A stretch of DNA of 43,437 nucleotides from Oscillospiraceae bacterium (GCA_015064855.1 SVRK01000015.1:1-43437), one strand, 5' to 3'. Positions 24,044 through 32,583 are shown, counted from the stretch's first letter. Notes: a model not told the origin generated them from the letters alone. A program made the numbers and translations.

Positions 24044-24583
24044 TTAATATAGCACTGCGTCCTTTAATTTTTGCCTTGTTTCCTTGCCACAAATTGCCTC
24101 AATAATTTCAAGTGCGAAATCATGTGATTTTCCCATTGCGCGTGCGGTTATTATTTTGCCATCACGTACGCATCCGTCTGTCATAACAGTAGCACCGATA
24201 AGCTCCTTTTCAAAGCCGGGGTAGCAAACGGCACGCTTTCCCTCCAAAATTCCTCTTTTGCCTAGAATAAACGGAGCGGCGCAAATTGCCGAGATAAACT
24301 TATCCTCACTTACTGCTCTTTTTATAAAATGGTCAACAATCTTGCTTTCATCAAGATTGGTAGCCCCGGGGAGTCCACCGGGTAAAATTATCATATCAAA
24401 AGCCTCGTTGCCCGAAAGCTCCTTATCCTCTATATCGCAATCAACAGGAATTTTGTGTGAGCCCATTGCAATTTTGGTATCAACTCCGACGGTTTTGGTT
24501 TCCACCCCTGCGCGTCTTAAAAAATCAAGCACGCAAAGCGCTTCAATCTCCTCGAAGCCGTTTGCCAGAAATATATAAACCAT
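24044..24583 (-). CDS. DJ-1/PfpI family protein
   Basis: The 179-residue protein has the DJ-1 flavodoxin-like fold, with nucleophile Cys101 in SAICAAPFIL, the early Glu in ANGFEEIEA, and DMIILPGGLPGATNL. Family members include YajL/DJ-1 type stress proteins proposed as glyoxalase III or deglycases; which activity this one has is not readable. AAAGGAG precedes the ATG. It is in a minus-strand run with the 5-FCL gene. Confidence 0.9.
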   Translation of the reverse strand: MVYIFLANGFEEIEALCVLDFLRRAGVETKTVGVDTKIAMGSHKIPVDCDIEDKELSGNEAFDMIILPGGLPGATNLDESKIVDHFIKRAVSEDKFISAICAAPFILGKRGILEGKRAVCYPGFEKELIGATVMTDGCVRDGKIITARAMGKSHDFALEIIEAICGKETRQKLKDAVLY

Positions 24584-24620
24584 AGTTTTCTCCTTTTATG
24601 TTGCTTGGTGAATTTCAACT

Positions 24621-24670
24621 ATTCCCTCCGTCTGCATACGCAGAGACACCTCTCCTTACAAAAGAGGCAA
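24621..24670. repeat. dispersed palindromic element copy after tmk
   Basis: TTCCCTCCGTC, a CTGC-ATAC-GCAG hairpin, then ACACCTCTCCTTACAAAAGAGGC. The block order matches 20366-20420. It ends 3 bp from the tmk stop codon. Confidence 0.6.
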
Positions 24671-24673
24671 ATA

Positions 24674-25333
24674 TTACATTTCAAGTCGGGCAAGAATTTC
24701 GTCAAAAATATCCTCGCGTGTGCGGATTGTATCGCCATCGTAGCACTTAATTTGCTCCCATCCAAGCTTCTTACAAGAATATAAAGCCGCATCGTAGCAT
24801 TTTGCCATATATTCCGTGTCCTTTTCGTGGATGTCCATTTTTTGACCGGTTGACTCGCTTCTGCTTCTTACAAGAGAAAGGGAGAGGCGAGGTGGCAACT
24901 CAAGATATACAACCTTGTCAGGGGCAGGTAGTCCTAATTTGCCAAATTCAAAATCCCAAAGCCATGAAAGAAAGTCCTCCCAATCATTCTCCGGTAATTT
25001 TGAAAGCTGATGAACTGCGTTTGCCGTTGTGTATCTGTTCGCAACGACGATAGTATCGGGGTCGTCTATATCCTTTTTCCAGTCGGTTTTGTAGCTTATG
25101 TATCTGTCACAAGCAAAAAACATTGATGCGGTGTATGCGTTTGTGTCGCTAGGCTTATCTCCAAGCTTACCCTCTAAATACATTTTAACGAACGCACTGC
25201 TTTCGTTTTCGTACATTGGGAATGATAAAACGCGTACTCTTTTGCCTGTGCTTTTTAAATATTCAACGAGCTTTTCACTTTGCGTGCCCTTGCCTGAGCC
25301 GTCAAGCCCGTCGATTGCTATAAATTTACCCAT
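24674..25333 (-). CDS. tmk: thymidylate kinase family
   Basis: The 219-residue P-loop kinase phosphorylates dTMP to dTDP. The P-loop is AIDGLDGSGKGTQSEKL at residues 6-22, followed by the DR motif in ACDRY and ANRYTTANAVHQ, and a LID with RSRSESTGQ. It belongs to a slightly divergent clostridial Tmk group with the longer N-terminal insert LSFPMYENESSAFVKMYLEGKLG. GGAG precedes the ATG. It lies 55 nt downstream of ftsK. Confidence 0.9.
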   Translation of the reverse strand: MGKFIAIDGLDGSGKGTQSEKLVEYLKSTGKRVRVLSFPMYENESSAFVKMYLEGKLGDKPSDTNAYTASMFFACDRYISYKTDWKKDIDDPDTIVVANRYTTANAVHQLSKLPENDWEDFLSWLWDFEFGKLGLPAPDKVVYLELPPRLSLSLVRSRSESTGQKMDIHEKDTEYMAKCYDAALYSCKKLGWEQIKCYDGDTIRTREDIFDEILARLEM

Positions 25334-25349
25334 AAATTCTCCATTTTGT

Positions 25350-25390
25350 GCGTAGAGTGTCTGTTTTTAGGCACTCTACGCTGTTTTTTT
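25350..25390 (+). terminator. plus-strand terminator-like hairpin in ftsK-tmk gap
   Basis: GCGTAGAGTG (25350-25359) and CACTCTACGC (25372-25381) form a perfect 10-bp stem followed on the plus strand by TG and seven T. Both genes here run on the minus strand, where no U-run follows. The T-run includes two bases of the ftsK stop codon complement. Confidence 0.7.
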
Positions 25391-28385
25391 AGTCATCGCT
25401 ACGGCGCATCATAATTTCGTGGTATTCCTCTTTTGAGATAAGAACCTCACGTGGCTTCGAGCCGTTTTGCTCGCCGATATAACCGCAATCCTCCATTTGG
25501 TCGATAAGACGTGCGGCTCTTTGGAAGCCTAGTCGCAATCTTCTTTGCAAGTATGAGGACGAAATCTTTCCTTCCTCTACCGCAATTCCAAGTGCCTCGT
25601 AGAACACGCTATCAAGCTCATCATCCGACTCTTCGCCATCAAACATAGCAGAGGAGCCCTTGTCGTTCTTTGCTGATTTTGCCGCATTTGCTTCGATTTG
25701 ATGCATTACATCCTCGTCGTAGATTGCAGGAGTGTTTTCCTTCCAGAAATTAATAACCTCTTCAATCTCGTCAGCAGCTACAAACGAGCCTTGTACACGC
25801 ACGGGATAGAGTGAGCCAACTATCTTAACAAGCATATCGCCTCGGCTAACAAGTCTTTCAGCGCCAACCTCGTCAAGAACAGTACGCGAGTCAATTTGTG
25901 ACGGAACTCTAAACGAGATACGTGATGGAATGTTACTCTTAATAAGACCGGTAATAACGTCAACGGACGGGCGCTGTGTACCAATGATAATATGGATACC
26001 CGCAGCACGTGCCTTTTGCGTTAGACGTGTGATGTGTTGGTCAATGTCGGGCACCTGCATCTTCAAATCCGCAAGCTCGTCAATAACTATAACTATGCGT
26101 GACATCTTGTCGGCATCATAGCCCTTATCAACCTTTTCATTAAATTCAATAAGATTACGAACACCTGCCGCCTCAATTGTTTCAAAGCGGTTCTCCATCT
26201 CGGTAACTGCCCATTGGAGCGCACCGAGTGCCTTCTTTGGCTCAACAACAACGGGAACCAAAAGGTGAGGAACACCATTGTAGTTTGAAAGCTCAACCTT
26301 TTTAGGGTCTACAAGAATGAGTCTTACATCGTCTGGAGTTGTTCTATATAATAAGGAAACGAGCAAAGAGTTAATGCAAACTGATTTACCCATACCGGTT
26401 GCACCCGCAACTAGCAAGTGCGGTGTTTTTTCAATGTCAACGTAGATATTTTCGCCTGAAATGCTCTTTCCAAGCGCACAGGTAAGCTTACCCTTTGCCT
26501 TTTTAAATTGAGGGCAATCTATAAGGTCGCGTAGGTAAACCATACTTGCAACCTTATTAGGAACCTCAATACCAACCGCACTCTTACCGGGAACAGGACA
26601 TTCCATTCTTATATCCTCTGCGGCAAGCTTGAGCTTAATATCGTCGGAAAGGCTGGCTATTGAACGCACACGAACGCCAGGCTCAGGCACTAGCTCATAT
26701 CTCGTTACTGTTGGACCTCTTGTAATATCTGAAATTTTTGTCCAAACCTTAAACTCATTCAAGGCTTCAACAATAATTTTTGCATTTTCCTGAAGCTCCG
26801 CCTTAACCTGAACGCTGTTTGAATTATCAACAGGCTCTTGTAGGTACTGGATAGGTGGGAACTTATAATTTCTCTTAATTGCCTTCTTCTTTGGCGGAGG
26901 CTGAAGCGTCTTCTTCTCGCCCTTATGGTCGAGAGGAATGCAGTTTGAATTATCAACAAAATCGTTGTTGAGTGTTTCCGCTGCTTTATTTGGGTCAACG
27001 GTCTTTTTTGCATTATCTATAAGCTCGTCAAGATAATCGAACTTATCAGCAGGCTTCTGCCCTTCCTTCTCAATCTCTTTTAAAGAAGCTTCAGAGAAAT
27101 CTTCGTCTTCGAAATCCTCAATTGGAACGTCAAACGAGCCATCACCAAGAGGCTCTGAAACGATTTCAAAATCATCCAATGAGGTTTCTTCTTTTTTCTT
27201 ATCGCCTTGAAGCATTCTTTCGCGTGCAAGCACGGGATTATCAAACTCAAATTCGTCGTCTTCCTCTTTTTGAACAGGAGCACGGTCGCCAAACTGTTGT
27301 CTTGTGTCCTCTTCCTCCTCTTCCTTTAGCTTTTTAAAGTAGTCATCTACAAATTCGTCACCGCCAAATGCATATTCGTCATTTTCCAAATCATCAATCG
27401 GAGGCTCTAAATCATCATAAACAGGTGTTACCTCTACATCAAGCTCATCTGCGGCCTCAAGCTTTTTTCTTAAGTAGTCTTTATCGTATGGCTTAACTTG
27501 GTCAGAGGAGGAGAAGCGAGATGAAACTATGACGTCATCAAGATTTTCATAATCACCGCTGTCATCGTATTCAACGCTTTCGTACGTTGCCTGCTCTTCC
27601 TCAATATATTTTCTTATGTCCAACGCGACGGACGTATTGCTGTTTGCCTTTACAATACGCTTTTCCGCAACCTTTTCCATTTCGTCCTTGCTATCGTCAA
27701 AGACCTTTACCATCTTGCCTTTTTTAACCTTTTTTTCTTTTTTAGGCTTTTCTTTTTTAGGCTTTGGTTCCTTGCCCTTTGAGTTTCTTATTTTTGAAAT
27801 AACAGCCTGCACCATAGTAACAGGGGTGATATTGAACATTTGAAGAATCATAAAAACCAAAATAATAAGCAACAGAGCTATAGCAACAAGCTCGTGCGTT
27901 ACCGCAAGCATAAAGTCGCCAAGAAGAGCGCCTATGATTCCACCGCCATGCAAGTGCAATCCGTTGTTGGAAATGTCAAATATATATTTAATGCTATAAT
28001 CAACGTGGTATTTGTCAAATTGGATTATATGCTGTAGGGTTGAGACTGAAATTGCGGAAATCAGTGTACATATAACACGTCTTATGCAAATTCTATGCTT
28101 AACGTCGCTCTTCCACACAAATGCGTGATAAAGTAGTGCTATCGCAACAAAGACAGTCCCCGCACCGGAAAACAATATTTTCAATGGTGCAATAAGAAAC
28201 GAGCCGATCTTTAAGGTTGTCTCCTCGCTTGTTTTAATATCCAAAAAGCCAAACAATGAGAACAGTACAAATACAAAAAGTACAGCCAAAATATATGGCA
28301 TAAGTACGCTGACAAAATGCAAGATTTTTGATGTTGTACTTTTTTCGTTTGTATTTTCCTGTGCTCTACCTTTATACTTCCTCAT
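25389..28385 (-). CDS. ftsK: FtsK/SpoIIIE family DNA translocase
   Basis: The 998-residue protein has an N-terminal membrane domain with about four TM segments (to about residue 190), a basic patch, and a long acidic linker (about 235-500). The motor follows: P-loop VAGATGMGKSVCINS at about 657-671, Walker B IVIVIDELADLKM, and HIIIGTQRPSVDVITGLIKSNIPSRI. The C-terminal gamma winged helix (SSSYLQRRLRLGFQRAARLID) recognises orienting sequences. It pumps chromosomal DNA at the septum during division or sporulation; FtsK and SpoIIIE cannot be separated by sequence alone. Confidence 0.96.
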   Translation of the reverse strand: MRKYKGRAQENTNEKSTTSKILHFVSVLMPYILAVLFVFVLFSLFGFLDIKTSEETTLKIGSFLIAPLKILFSGAGTVFVAIALLYHAFVWKSDVKHRICIRRVICTLISAISVSTLQHIIQFDKYHVDYSIKYIFDISNNGLHLHGGGIIGALLGDFMLAVTHELVAIALLLIILVFMILQMFNITPVTMVQAVISKIRNSKGKEPKPKKEKPKKEKKVKKGKMVKVFDDSKDEMEKVAEKRIVKANSNTSVALDIRKYIEEEQATYESVEYDDSGDYENLDDVIVSSRFSSSDQVKPYDKDYLRKKLEAADELDVEVTPVYDDLEPPIDDLENDEYAFGGDEFVDDYFKKLKEEEEEDTRQQFGDRAPVQKEEDDEFEFDNPVLARERMLQGDKKKEETSLDDFEIVSEPLGDGSFDVPIEDFEDEDFSEASLKEIEKEGQKPADKFDYLDELIDNAKKTVDPNKAAETLNNDFVDNSNCIPLDHKGEKKTLQPPPKKKAIKRNYKFPPIQYLQEPVDNSNSVQVKAELQENAKIIVEALNEFKVWTKISDITRGPTVTRYELVPEPGVRVRSIASLSDDIKLKLAAEDIRMECPVPGKSAVGIEVPNKVASMVYLRDLIDCPQFKKAKGKLTCALGKSISGENIYVDIEKTPHLLVAGATGMGKSVCINSLLVSLLYRTTPDDVRLILVDPKKVELSNYNGVPHLLVPVVVEPKKALGALQWAVTEMENRFETIEAAGVRNLIEFNEKVDKGYDADKMSRIVIVIDELADLKMQVPDIDQHITRLTQKARAAGIHIIIGTQRPSVDVITGLIKSNIPSRISFRVPSQIDSRTVLDEVGAERLVSRGDMLVKIVGSLYPVRVQGSFVAADEIEEVINFWKENTPAIYDEDVMHQIEANAAKSAKNDKGSSAMFDGEESDDELDSVFYEALGIAVEEGKISSSYLQRRLRLGFQRAARLIDQMEDCGYIGEQNGSKPREVLISKEEYHEIMMRRSDD

Positions 28386-28443
28386 TTTTTGTCCTTCCCG
28401 CGAAATACATTCACATAAATTAATATAAAACTATACATTATAT

Positions 28444-28472
28444 ATAATAACAGAAAATTAGTAAAAAAACAA
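28444..28472 (-). promoter_or_regulatory. possible sigma-A promoter of ftsK
   Basis: TTGTTT (28467-28472) and TATTAT (28444-28449) with 17-nt spacing on the minus strand, about 50 nt upstream of ftsK. The DNA is very AT-rich, so a chance match is possible. Confidence 0.45.
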
Positions 28473-28513
28473 TACTATTTCTACAAAAGTAAAAAATATT
28501 TTTTGAGGTAGGT

Positions 28514-28897
28514 ATGTTAAATTTAAAAGACGGAAACAAAATTCTTTTGACTCTTCTTTTTTGTCTATTTTCTTTCATAGCAGGAGCGGTAAACGGCTTT
28601 GTTGGAACAGGGGGAGGAATCATTTTTATTTTCCTTCTGAATTTGCTAACAAAAAATGATAAAAAGGACAACTTTTCCACCACTCTTTTGGCAGTTGTTC
28701 CTATATCTATTGTTGGGATTTATGCGTATTTTGTGGCAGGGAGTGTAGATTTTAAAGTTCTGTCAACCGCATCCTTGCCCGCTCTTTTTGGCGGTCTTTT
28801 GGGGGCAGTATTAACGGACAAGCTAAAAATCAAATGGCTTAATTTAATCTTCGGCGGATTAATTATTTATTCCGGAATCAGTATGCTTTTGAGGTGA
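28514..28897 (+). CDS. TauE/SafE family permease, N-terminal half as separate protein
   Basis: The 127-residue protein has four hydrophobic segments and the half-repeat motif AGAVNGFVGTGGGIIFIFLL near residues 23-42, characteristic of TauE/SafE permeases. Full-length members are about 250-270 residues with two such halves. GAGGTAGGT precedes the ATG. The second half is the next gene, 3 nt away, so the transporter is probably a heterodimer. The substrate (sulfite, sulfoacetate, other organic anions) is unknown. Confidence 0.82.
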   Translation: MLNLKDGNKILLTLLFCLFSFIAGAVNGFVGTGGGIIFIFLLNLLTKNDKKDNFSTTLLAVVPISIVGIYAYFVAGSVDFKVLSTASLPALFGGLLGAVLTDKLKIKWLNLIFGGLIIYSGISMLLR

Positions 28898-28900
28898 AAA

Positions 28901-29266
28901 ATGAATTTTGTTTTACCTTTTCTTATCTCTCTGTTAATGGGCATGGGTATAGGTGGCGGAGGACTGTTTATAGTCTATCTGACTACCATTCTTTCTCTGC
29001 CCCAAACGACTGCTCAAGGAACAAATCTTATCTTCTTTATTATTTCTGCTATCAGCGCTTTAATTATTCACATAAGAAAGCGCAAATTTTATCCTGTGCA
29101 AGCCATAACAATGATTATTTTCGGCATACTGGGAAGCTATATTTTCTCACATTTAACAAATATGATTGACCCAGACATTCCAAGAGCATTTCTCGGTTGT
29201 GTTTTAATTTTAGGCGGAGGAGTGTCTATTTTCAGTGCGATTAAAAGCTTTTTCAAACGCCAATAA
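28901..29266 (+). CDS. TauE/SafE family permease, C-terminal half as separate protein
   Basis: The 121-residue protein has four hydrophobic segments and the second half-repeat motif SLLMGMGIGGGGLFIVYLT near residues 10-28, followed by LPQTTAQGTNLIFFI. Its ribosome binding site GAGGTG overlaps the end of the first gene, so the two are co-translated. It is a complete protein rather than a frameshifted remnant: an intact stop, spacer, ribosome binding site and start separate the halves. Confidence 0.82.
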   Translation: MNFVLPFLISLLMGMGIGGGGLFIVYLTTILSLPQTTAQGTNLIFFIISAISALIIHIRKRKFYPVQAITMIIFGILGSYIFSHLTNMIDPDIPRAFLGCVLILGGGVSIFSAIKSFFKRQ

Positions 29267-29320
29267 ACAAATTCAAAATCCCCATAAGTTAACAAGAAAA
29301 TAAATTTTTTCAAAAAGGGG

Positions 29321-29349
29321 TTTACAAATGAGAATTTATGTGCTATAAT
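29321..29349 (+). promoter_or_regulatory. sigma-A promoter of rpsO
   Basis: TTTACA (29321-29326) and a perfect TATAAT (29344-29349), 17-nt spacer. Confidence 0.85.
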
Positions 29350-29355
29350 ATTGCG

Positions 29356-29457
29356 CGTAGCACCCGATACCGAGTTTTCGGATTAAGAGCTGGGTCAAAA
29401 GACCTCGCAGTTTCACCCACCGATTGCACAGTATATGGGGCTAAATAAAATTATGAG
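29356..29457 (+). promoter_or_regulatory. probable S15-binding leader of rpsO
   Basis: The leader of about 100 nt contains ordered blocks GATACCGAGTTTTCGGATTAA (a CCGA-GTTT-TCGG hairpin), GGGTC-AAAA-GACC, and CACCCACCGATTGCACAG. A highly similar string precedes rpsO in many Firmicutes and is thought to let S15 repress its own translation. Assignment rests on position and remembered motif, not on a search. Confidence 0.65.
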
Positions 29458-29466
29458 GTGAAAAAG

Positions 29467-29721
29467 ATGAACAAGAACGAAATCATCAAGACTTACGCTA
29501 CACATGAGGGTGACACAGGCTCACCAGAAGTACAAATCGCACTTCTTACCAGCCGTATCAACAACCTCAACGAGCACTTGAAGAAGAACGCTAACGACCA
29601 TCACAGCCGTCGTGGACTTCTTAAGATGGTTGGTCACAGACGTAACCTTCTTAACTATCTTATGAAGACTGACATTGAGCGTTACCGCGCAATCTTGGAT
29701 AAGCTCGGCTTAAGAAAGTAA
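29467..29721 (+). CDS. rpsO: 30S ribosomal protein S15
   Basis: The 84-residue protein contains the signature [23 protein letters not shown] and [23 protein letters not shown], ending GLRK. It binds the 16S rRNA central domain and nucleates platform assembly. The ATG at 29467 follows GAGGTG by a normal distance; an in-frame GTG at 29458 lies inside that ribosome binding site and is rejected. A terminator follows, and pnp is next. Confidence 0.97.
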   Translation: MNKNEIIKTYATHEGDTGSPEVQIALLTSRINNLNEHLKKNANDHHSRRGLLKMVGHRRNLLNYLMKTDIERYRAILDKLGLRK

Positions 29722-29734
29722 TAGGCTACCAACT

Positions 29735-29769
29735 AACCTTGGCTATGGCAACATAGTCAAGGTTTTGTT
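29735..29769 (+). terminator. intrinsic terminator after rpsO
   Basis: AACCTTGGCTATG (29735-29747) pairs with CATAGTCAAGGTT (29752-29764) through 13 bp including one G.U, closed by a GCAA tetraloop, followed by TTGTTA. The U-run is imperfect, so read-through into pnp is plausible. Confidence 0.75.
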
Positions 29770-29809
29770 ACCTATTATACTTTTTCGGCGTAAAAAATCA
29801 ATGCAAACT

Positions 29810-29938
29810 GCGTGACGAGATAGCAGTTAACTAAAAACCAAATGTTGCCTTTTGAATTACTTGTTTCGTCTACCAAGACAGACGTTTCCTTTTACAAATT
29901 AGGCTTTGATTTTTAGTTAAATGCTATGTCCCTCACGC
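29810..29938 (+). promoter_or_regulatory. long hairpin in the pnp 5' leader
   Basis: The left arm 29810-29849 pairs with the right arm 29902-29938. Continuous helices are GCGTGA/TCACGC, ATAGCA/TGCTAT, an 11-bp TTAACTAAAAA/TTTTTAGTTAA, CAAA/TTTG and GCC/GGC, about 30 bp in all with small internal loops. The apex holds a GTCT-ACCA-AGAC hairpin (29868-29879). It ends 78 nt before the pnp start. In E. coli the pnp leader forms a long duplex cut by RNase III, after which PNPase represses itself; a similar role is likely here by analogy. Confidence 0.75.
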
Positions 29939-30015
29939 AAAAGTGAAAGGTACACACTTACCTAAAAACGCTGAGCATAAGCTCGGCAAAAATCAAAACA
30001 AAGGAGAAAATAAAA

Positions 30016-32127
30016 ATGACAAAAATGTTCACAGAAAAGACTTTTGATAACTATAAGACATATGAATATGAGCTTGCAGGACGTAAGCTAATTATCGAAA
30101 GCGGTAAAATGGCAGGACTTGCTAACGGTAGTGTCCTTATTCGTTATGGTGAAACTGTTATCCTCGCTTGTGCAACAGCATCAGCAGCACCACGCGACGG
30201 TATTGACTTCCTTCCCCTCTCTGTTGACTATGAGGAAAGAATGTACTCAGTTGGTAGAATCCCAGGCGGTTACTTAAAGCGCGAGGGCAAGCCATCTGAA
30301 AAGGCGGTTCTTACATCTCGTGTTATCGACCGTCCTATCCGTCCTTTATTCCCAAAGGATTTAAGAAACGACGTTAATATTTCTTTAACTGTTCTTTCAG
30401 TTGACCCTGACTGCTCACCTGAAATTGCAGCTATGATTGGTGCTTCAATCGCACTTTCAATCTCCGATATTCCATGGAATGGTCCTATCGGCGGACTCTT
30501 CATCGGTATGGTTGACGGCAAGTTCGTTATCAACCCAACTCTTGCAGAAAGAGCTGTTAGCACACTTGAGCTTACAGTTGCTGCTTCTGAAAACAAGGTT
30601 GTTATGATTGAGGCTGGTGCTAAAGAAATTTCCGACCACGATATGTTTGCAGCTATTATGCTCGCTCACGAGGAAATCAAGAAGCTCATTAAGTTTATCA
30701 ACCAAATTGTTGCAGAAATCGGCAAGCCAAAATTCGCTTACCCATCCTGTGAGCTTGACCACGATATGTTCGACGAAATCTTTGCTTACTGCGAAGAGCG
30801 CGTAATGGAAGCTCTTGACACAGATGACAAAACAGTTCGTGATGCCAAGATGCAACCTATTATGGAAGATATCGTTAGCACATTTGAAGAAAAATATGAA
30901 GACATCAAGACAATTCTTCCTGAGCTTATCTATAAGATTCAAAAGAAGATTGTTCGTAGATGGTTACTTAACGACAAGAAGCGTGTTGACGGTCGCGGAA
31001 TGAACGAAATCCGTCCACTTACCGCTGAGGTTGGTATGTTTAAGAGAGTTCACGGTAGCGGTATGTTCACACGTGGACAAACTCAAGTTATGACTCTTGC
31101 AACTCTCGGACCTATCTCCGACGCACAAATGCTTGACGGCATTGACGAGGAAACAGAAAAGAGATATATGCACCACTACAATATGCCAGGTTATTCAACA
31201 GGCGAAGCAAAGGCTTCAAGAACTCCTGGTAGACGTGAAATCGGACACGGCGCTTTAGCTGAACGTTCACTCGTTCCTGTTCTCCCATCAGTTGAGGAGT
31301 TCCCATATGCTATCCGTCTTGTATCCGAGGTTATCTCCTCTAACGGTTCAACATCACAAGCATCAGTTTGTGGTTCTACTCTTGCACTTATGGATGCCGG
31401 TGTTCCTATCAAGGCTCCTGTTGCAGGTATTTCCTGTGGTCTTATCACAGCAGAGGACGGCTCTTGGGATACTATGATTGATATTCAAGGTCTTGAGGAC
31501 TTCTATGGCGATATGGACTTTAAGGTTGCAGGTACTCACAAGGGTATCACATCTATCCAAATGGACTTAAAGATTGACGGTCTAACCCCTGAAATCATCA
31601 AGCGTGCATTTGAGCAAACACACGCAGGTCGTGACCAAATCATTGACGAGGTTATTTTAAAGGCTATTCCAGAGGCTCGCAAAGAGGTTTCTGAATTTGC
31701 TCCAAAGATGATTTCAATTAAGATTAAGCCTGAAAAGATTCGTGAGGTTATCGGTACAGGCGGTAAGGTTATCCAAAAGATTGTTGCTGATACAGGCGCA
31801 AAGATTGACATTGAAGAGGACGGAAGCGTATTTATCTCTGCAGTTGATAAAAACGCTATAGAGGCTGCTCGTGAAATCATTGCAGGTATCGTATTTGAGC
31901 CAGAGGTTGGCGCTATTTATAATGCTAAGGTAACAAGAATCATTCCTATCGGTGCATTCGTTGAGTATGCTCCGGGCAGAGAGGGTCTTGTTCACATCTC
32001 CAAGCTTGCAAAGGAAAGAACCGAAAAGGTTGAGGACGTTTGCAAGGAGGGTGATGAGTTCCCTGTTAAGTTCCTTGGAATTGATGAAAAGGGACGTGCT
32101 AATCTTTCTCGCAAAGACGCGCTTTAA
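30016..32127 (+). CDS. pnp: polyribonucleotide nucleotidyltransferase (PNPase)
   Basis: The 703-residue protein is full length: RNase PH domain 1 (about 10-145), helical linker, RNase PH domain 2 (about 310-540, with FTRGQTQVMTLATLG and SNGSTSQASVCGSTLALMDAGVPI), a KH domain (about 550-610, EVIGTGGKVIQKI) and an S1 domain (about 620-690, EVGAIYNAKVTRIIPIGAFVEYAPGREGLVHISK). It degrades RNA 3' to 5' by phosphorolysis. AAAGGAG precedes the ATG. rpsO-pnp is the conserved order; here a 294-nt gap with a large leader hairpin separates them. Confidence 0.98.
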   Translation: MTKMFTEKTFDNYKTYEYELAGRKLIIESGKMAGLANGSVLIRYGETVILACATASAAPRDGIDFLPLSVDYEERMYSVGRIPGGYLKREGKPSEKAVLTSRVIDRPIRPLFPKDLRNDVNISLTVLSVDPDCSPEIAAMIGASIALSISDIPWNGPIGGLFIGMVDGKFVINPTLAERAVSTLELTVAASENKVVMIEAGAKEISDHDMFAAIMLAHEEIKKLIKFINQIVAEIGKPKFAYPSCELDHDMFDEIFAYCEERVMEALDTDDKTVRDAKMQPIMEDIVSTFEEKYEDIKTILPELIYKIQKKIVRRWLLNDKKRVDGRGMNEIRPLTAEVGMFKRVHGSGMFTRGQTQVMTLATLGPISDAQMLDGIDEETEKRYMHHYNMPGYSTGEAKASRTPGRREIGHGALAERSLVPVLPSVEEFPYAIRLVSEVISSNGSTSQASVCGSTLALMDAGVPIKAPVAGISCGLITAEDGSWDTMIDIQGLEDFYGDMDFKVAGTHKGITSIQMDLKIDGLTPEIIKRAFEQTHAGRDQIIDEVILKAIPEARKEVSEFAPKMISIKIKPEKIREVIGTGGKVIQKIVADTGAKIDIEEDGSVFISAVDKNAIEAAREIIAGIVFEPEVGAIYNAKVTRIIPIGAFVEYAPGREGLVHISKLAKERTEKVEDVCKEGDEFPVKFLGIDEKGRANLSRKDAL

Positions 32128-32168
32128 TTGAGGCTCATTAGCAGACACTGACCGAAAAGCACAAAAAA

Positions 32169-32193
32169 TTGTAGGGGAGGGGTCTGCCCTCCC
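32169..32193. repeat. REP-like palindrome, diverged and inverted copy 3
   Basis: GTAGGGGAGGGG-TCT-GCCCTCCC. Its reverse complement resembles the 19543 and 23380 copies (GGGAGG...CCCCTCCCCTACA), but the loop differs. It lies between the pnp stop and its terminator. Confidence 0.6.
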
Positions 32194-32217
32194 TTATTTA
32201 TTTCAAATCTAATGTAG

Positions 32218-32246
32218 AAAACAGGTGCTTGCCTGTTTTCTTTTTT
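32218..32246 (+). terminator. intrinsic terminator after pnp
   Basis: AAAACAGG-TGCTTG-CCTGTTTT then CTTTTTT. Confidence 0.9.
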
Positions 32247-32521
32247 ATGTGCTTTTCCAATCTTTCTGTTGGGCAAAGTACGCCTTGCGTTCTCAAACGA
32301 AAATTTTTCCTGCCATTATTTAGCCATTAATAACGCTACTGCAAGCGAAAATAAGTTGGGAACGACAGTAACGCAGGTGCTTTTTTCATTTTTTCTTCCT
32401 TTTATTTATACATTTTTATAATATATCACAAAAATAGGGGGCCTTTTCAGCACTGTTTTTGCATCTTTTTTGGTCATTTTGCCTATTTTTCTTCTTTTAT
32501 ATATATTGCACAACTATTCTA
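32247..32521. other. intergenic DNA without recognised features
   Basis: About 275 nt of AT-rich sequence between the pnp terminator and the promoter of the repeat lipoprotein. I find no gene, no strong hairpin and no repeat shared with other parts of the window. Confidence 0.5.
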
Positions 32522-32550
32522 TTGATTTCGAAACTTTTTTGTGCTATAAT
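32522..32550 (+). promoter_or_regulatory. sigma-A promoter of the repeat lipoprotein
   Basis: TTGATT (32522-32527) and a perfect TATAAT (32545-32550), 17-nt spacer, followed by AAGGAG at 32570-32575 before the ATG. Confidence 0.82.
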
Positions 32551-32583
32551 ACTAGTGTAATTTAAAAACAAGGAGATGTTACA

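Noticed and set aside
28514..29266. Frameshifted TauE/SafE pseudogene
   Set aside because: The first half has a clean stop, a ribosome binding site overlaps it, and the second half starts with its own ATG and a complete first membrane segment.
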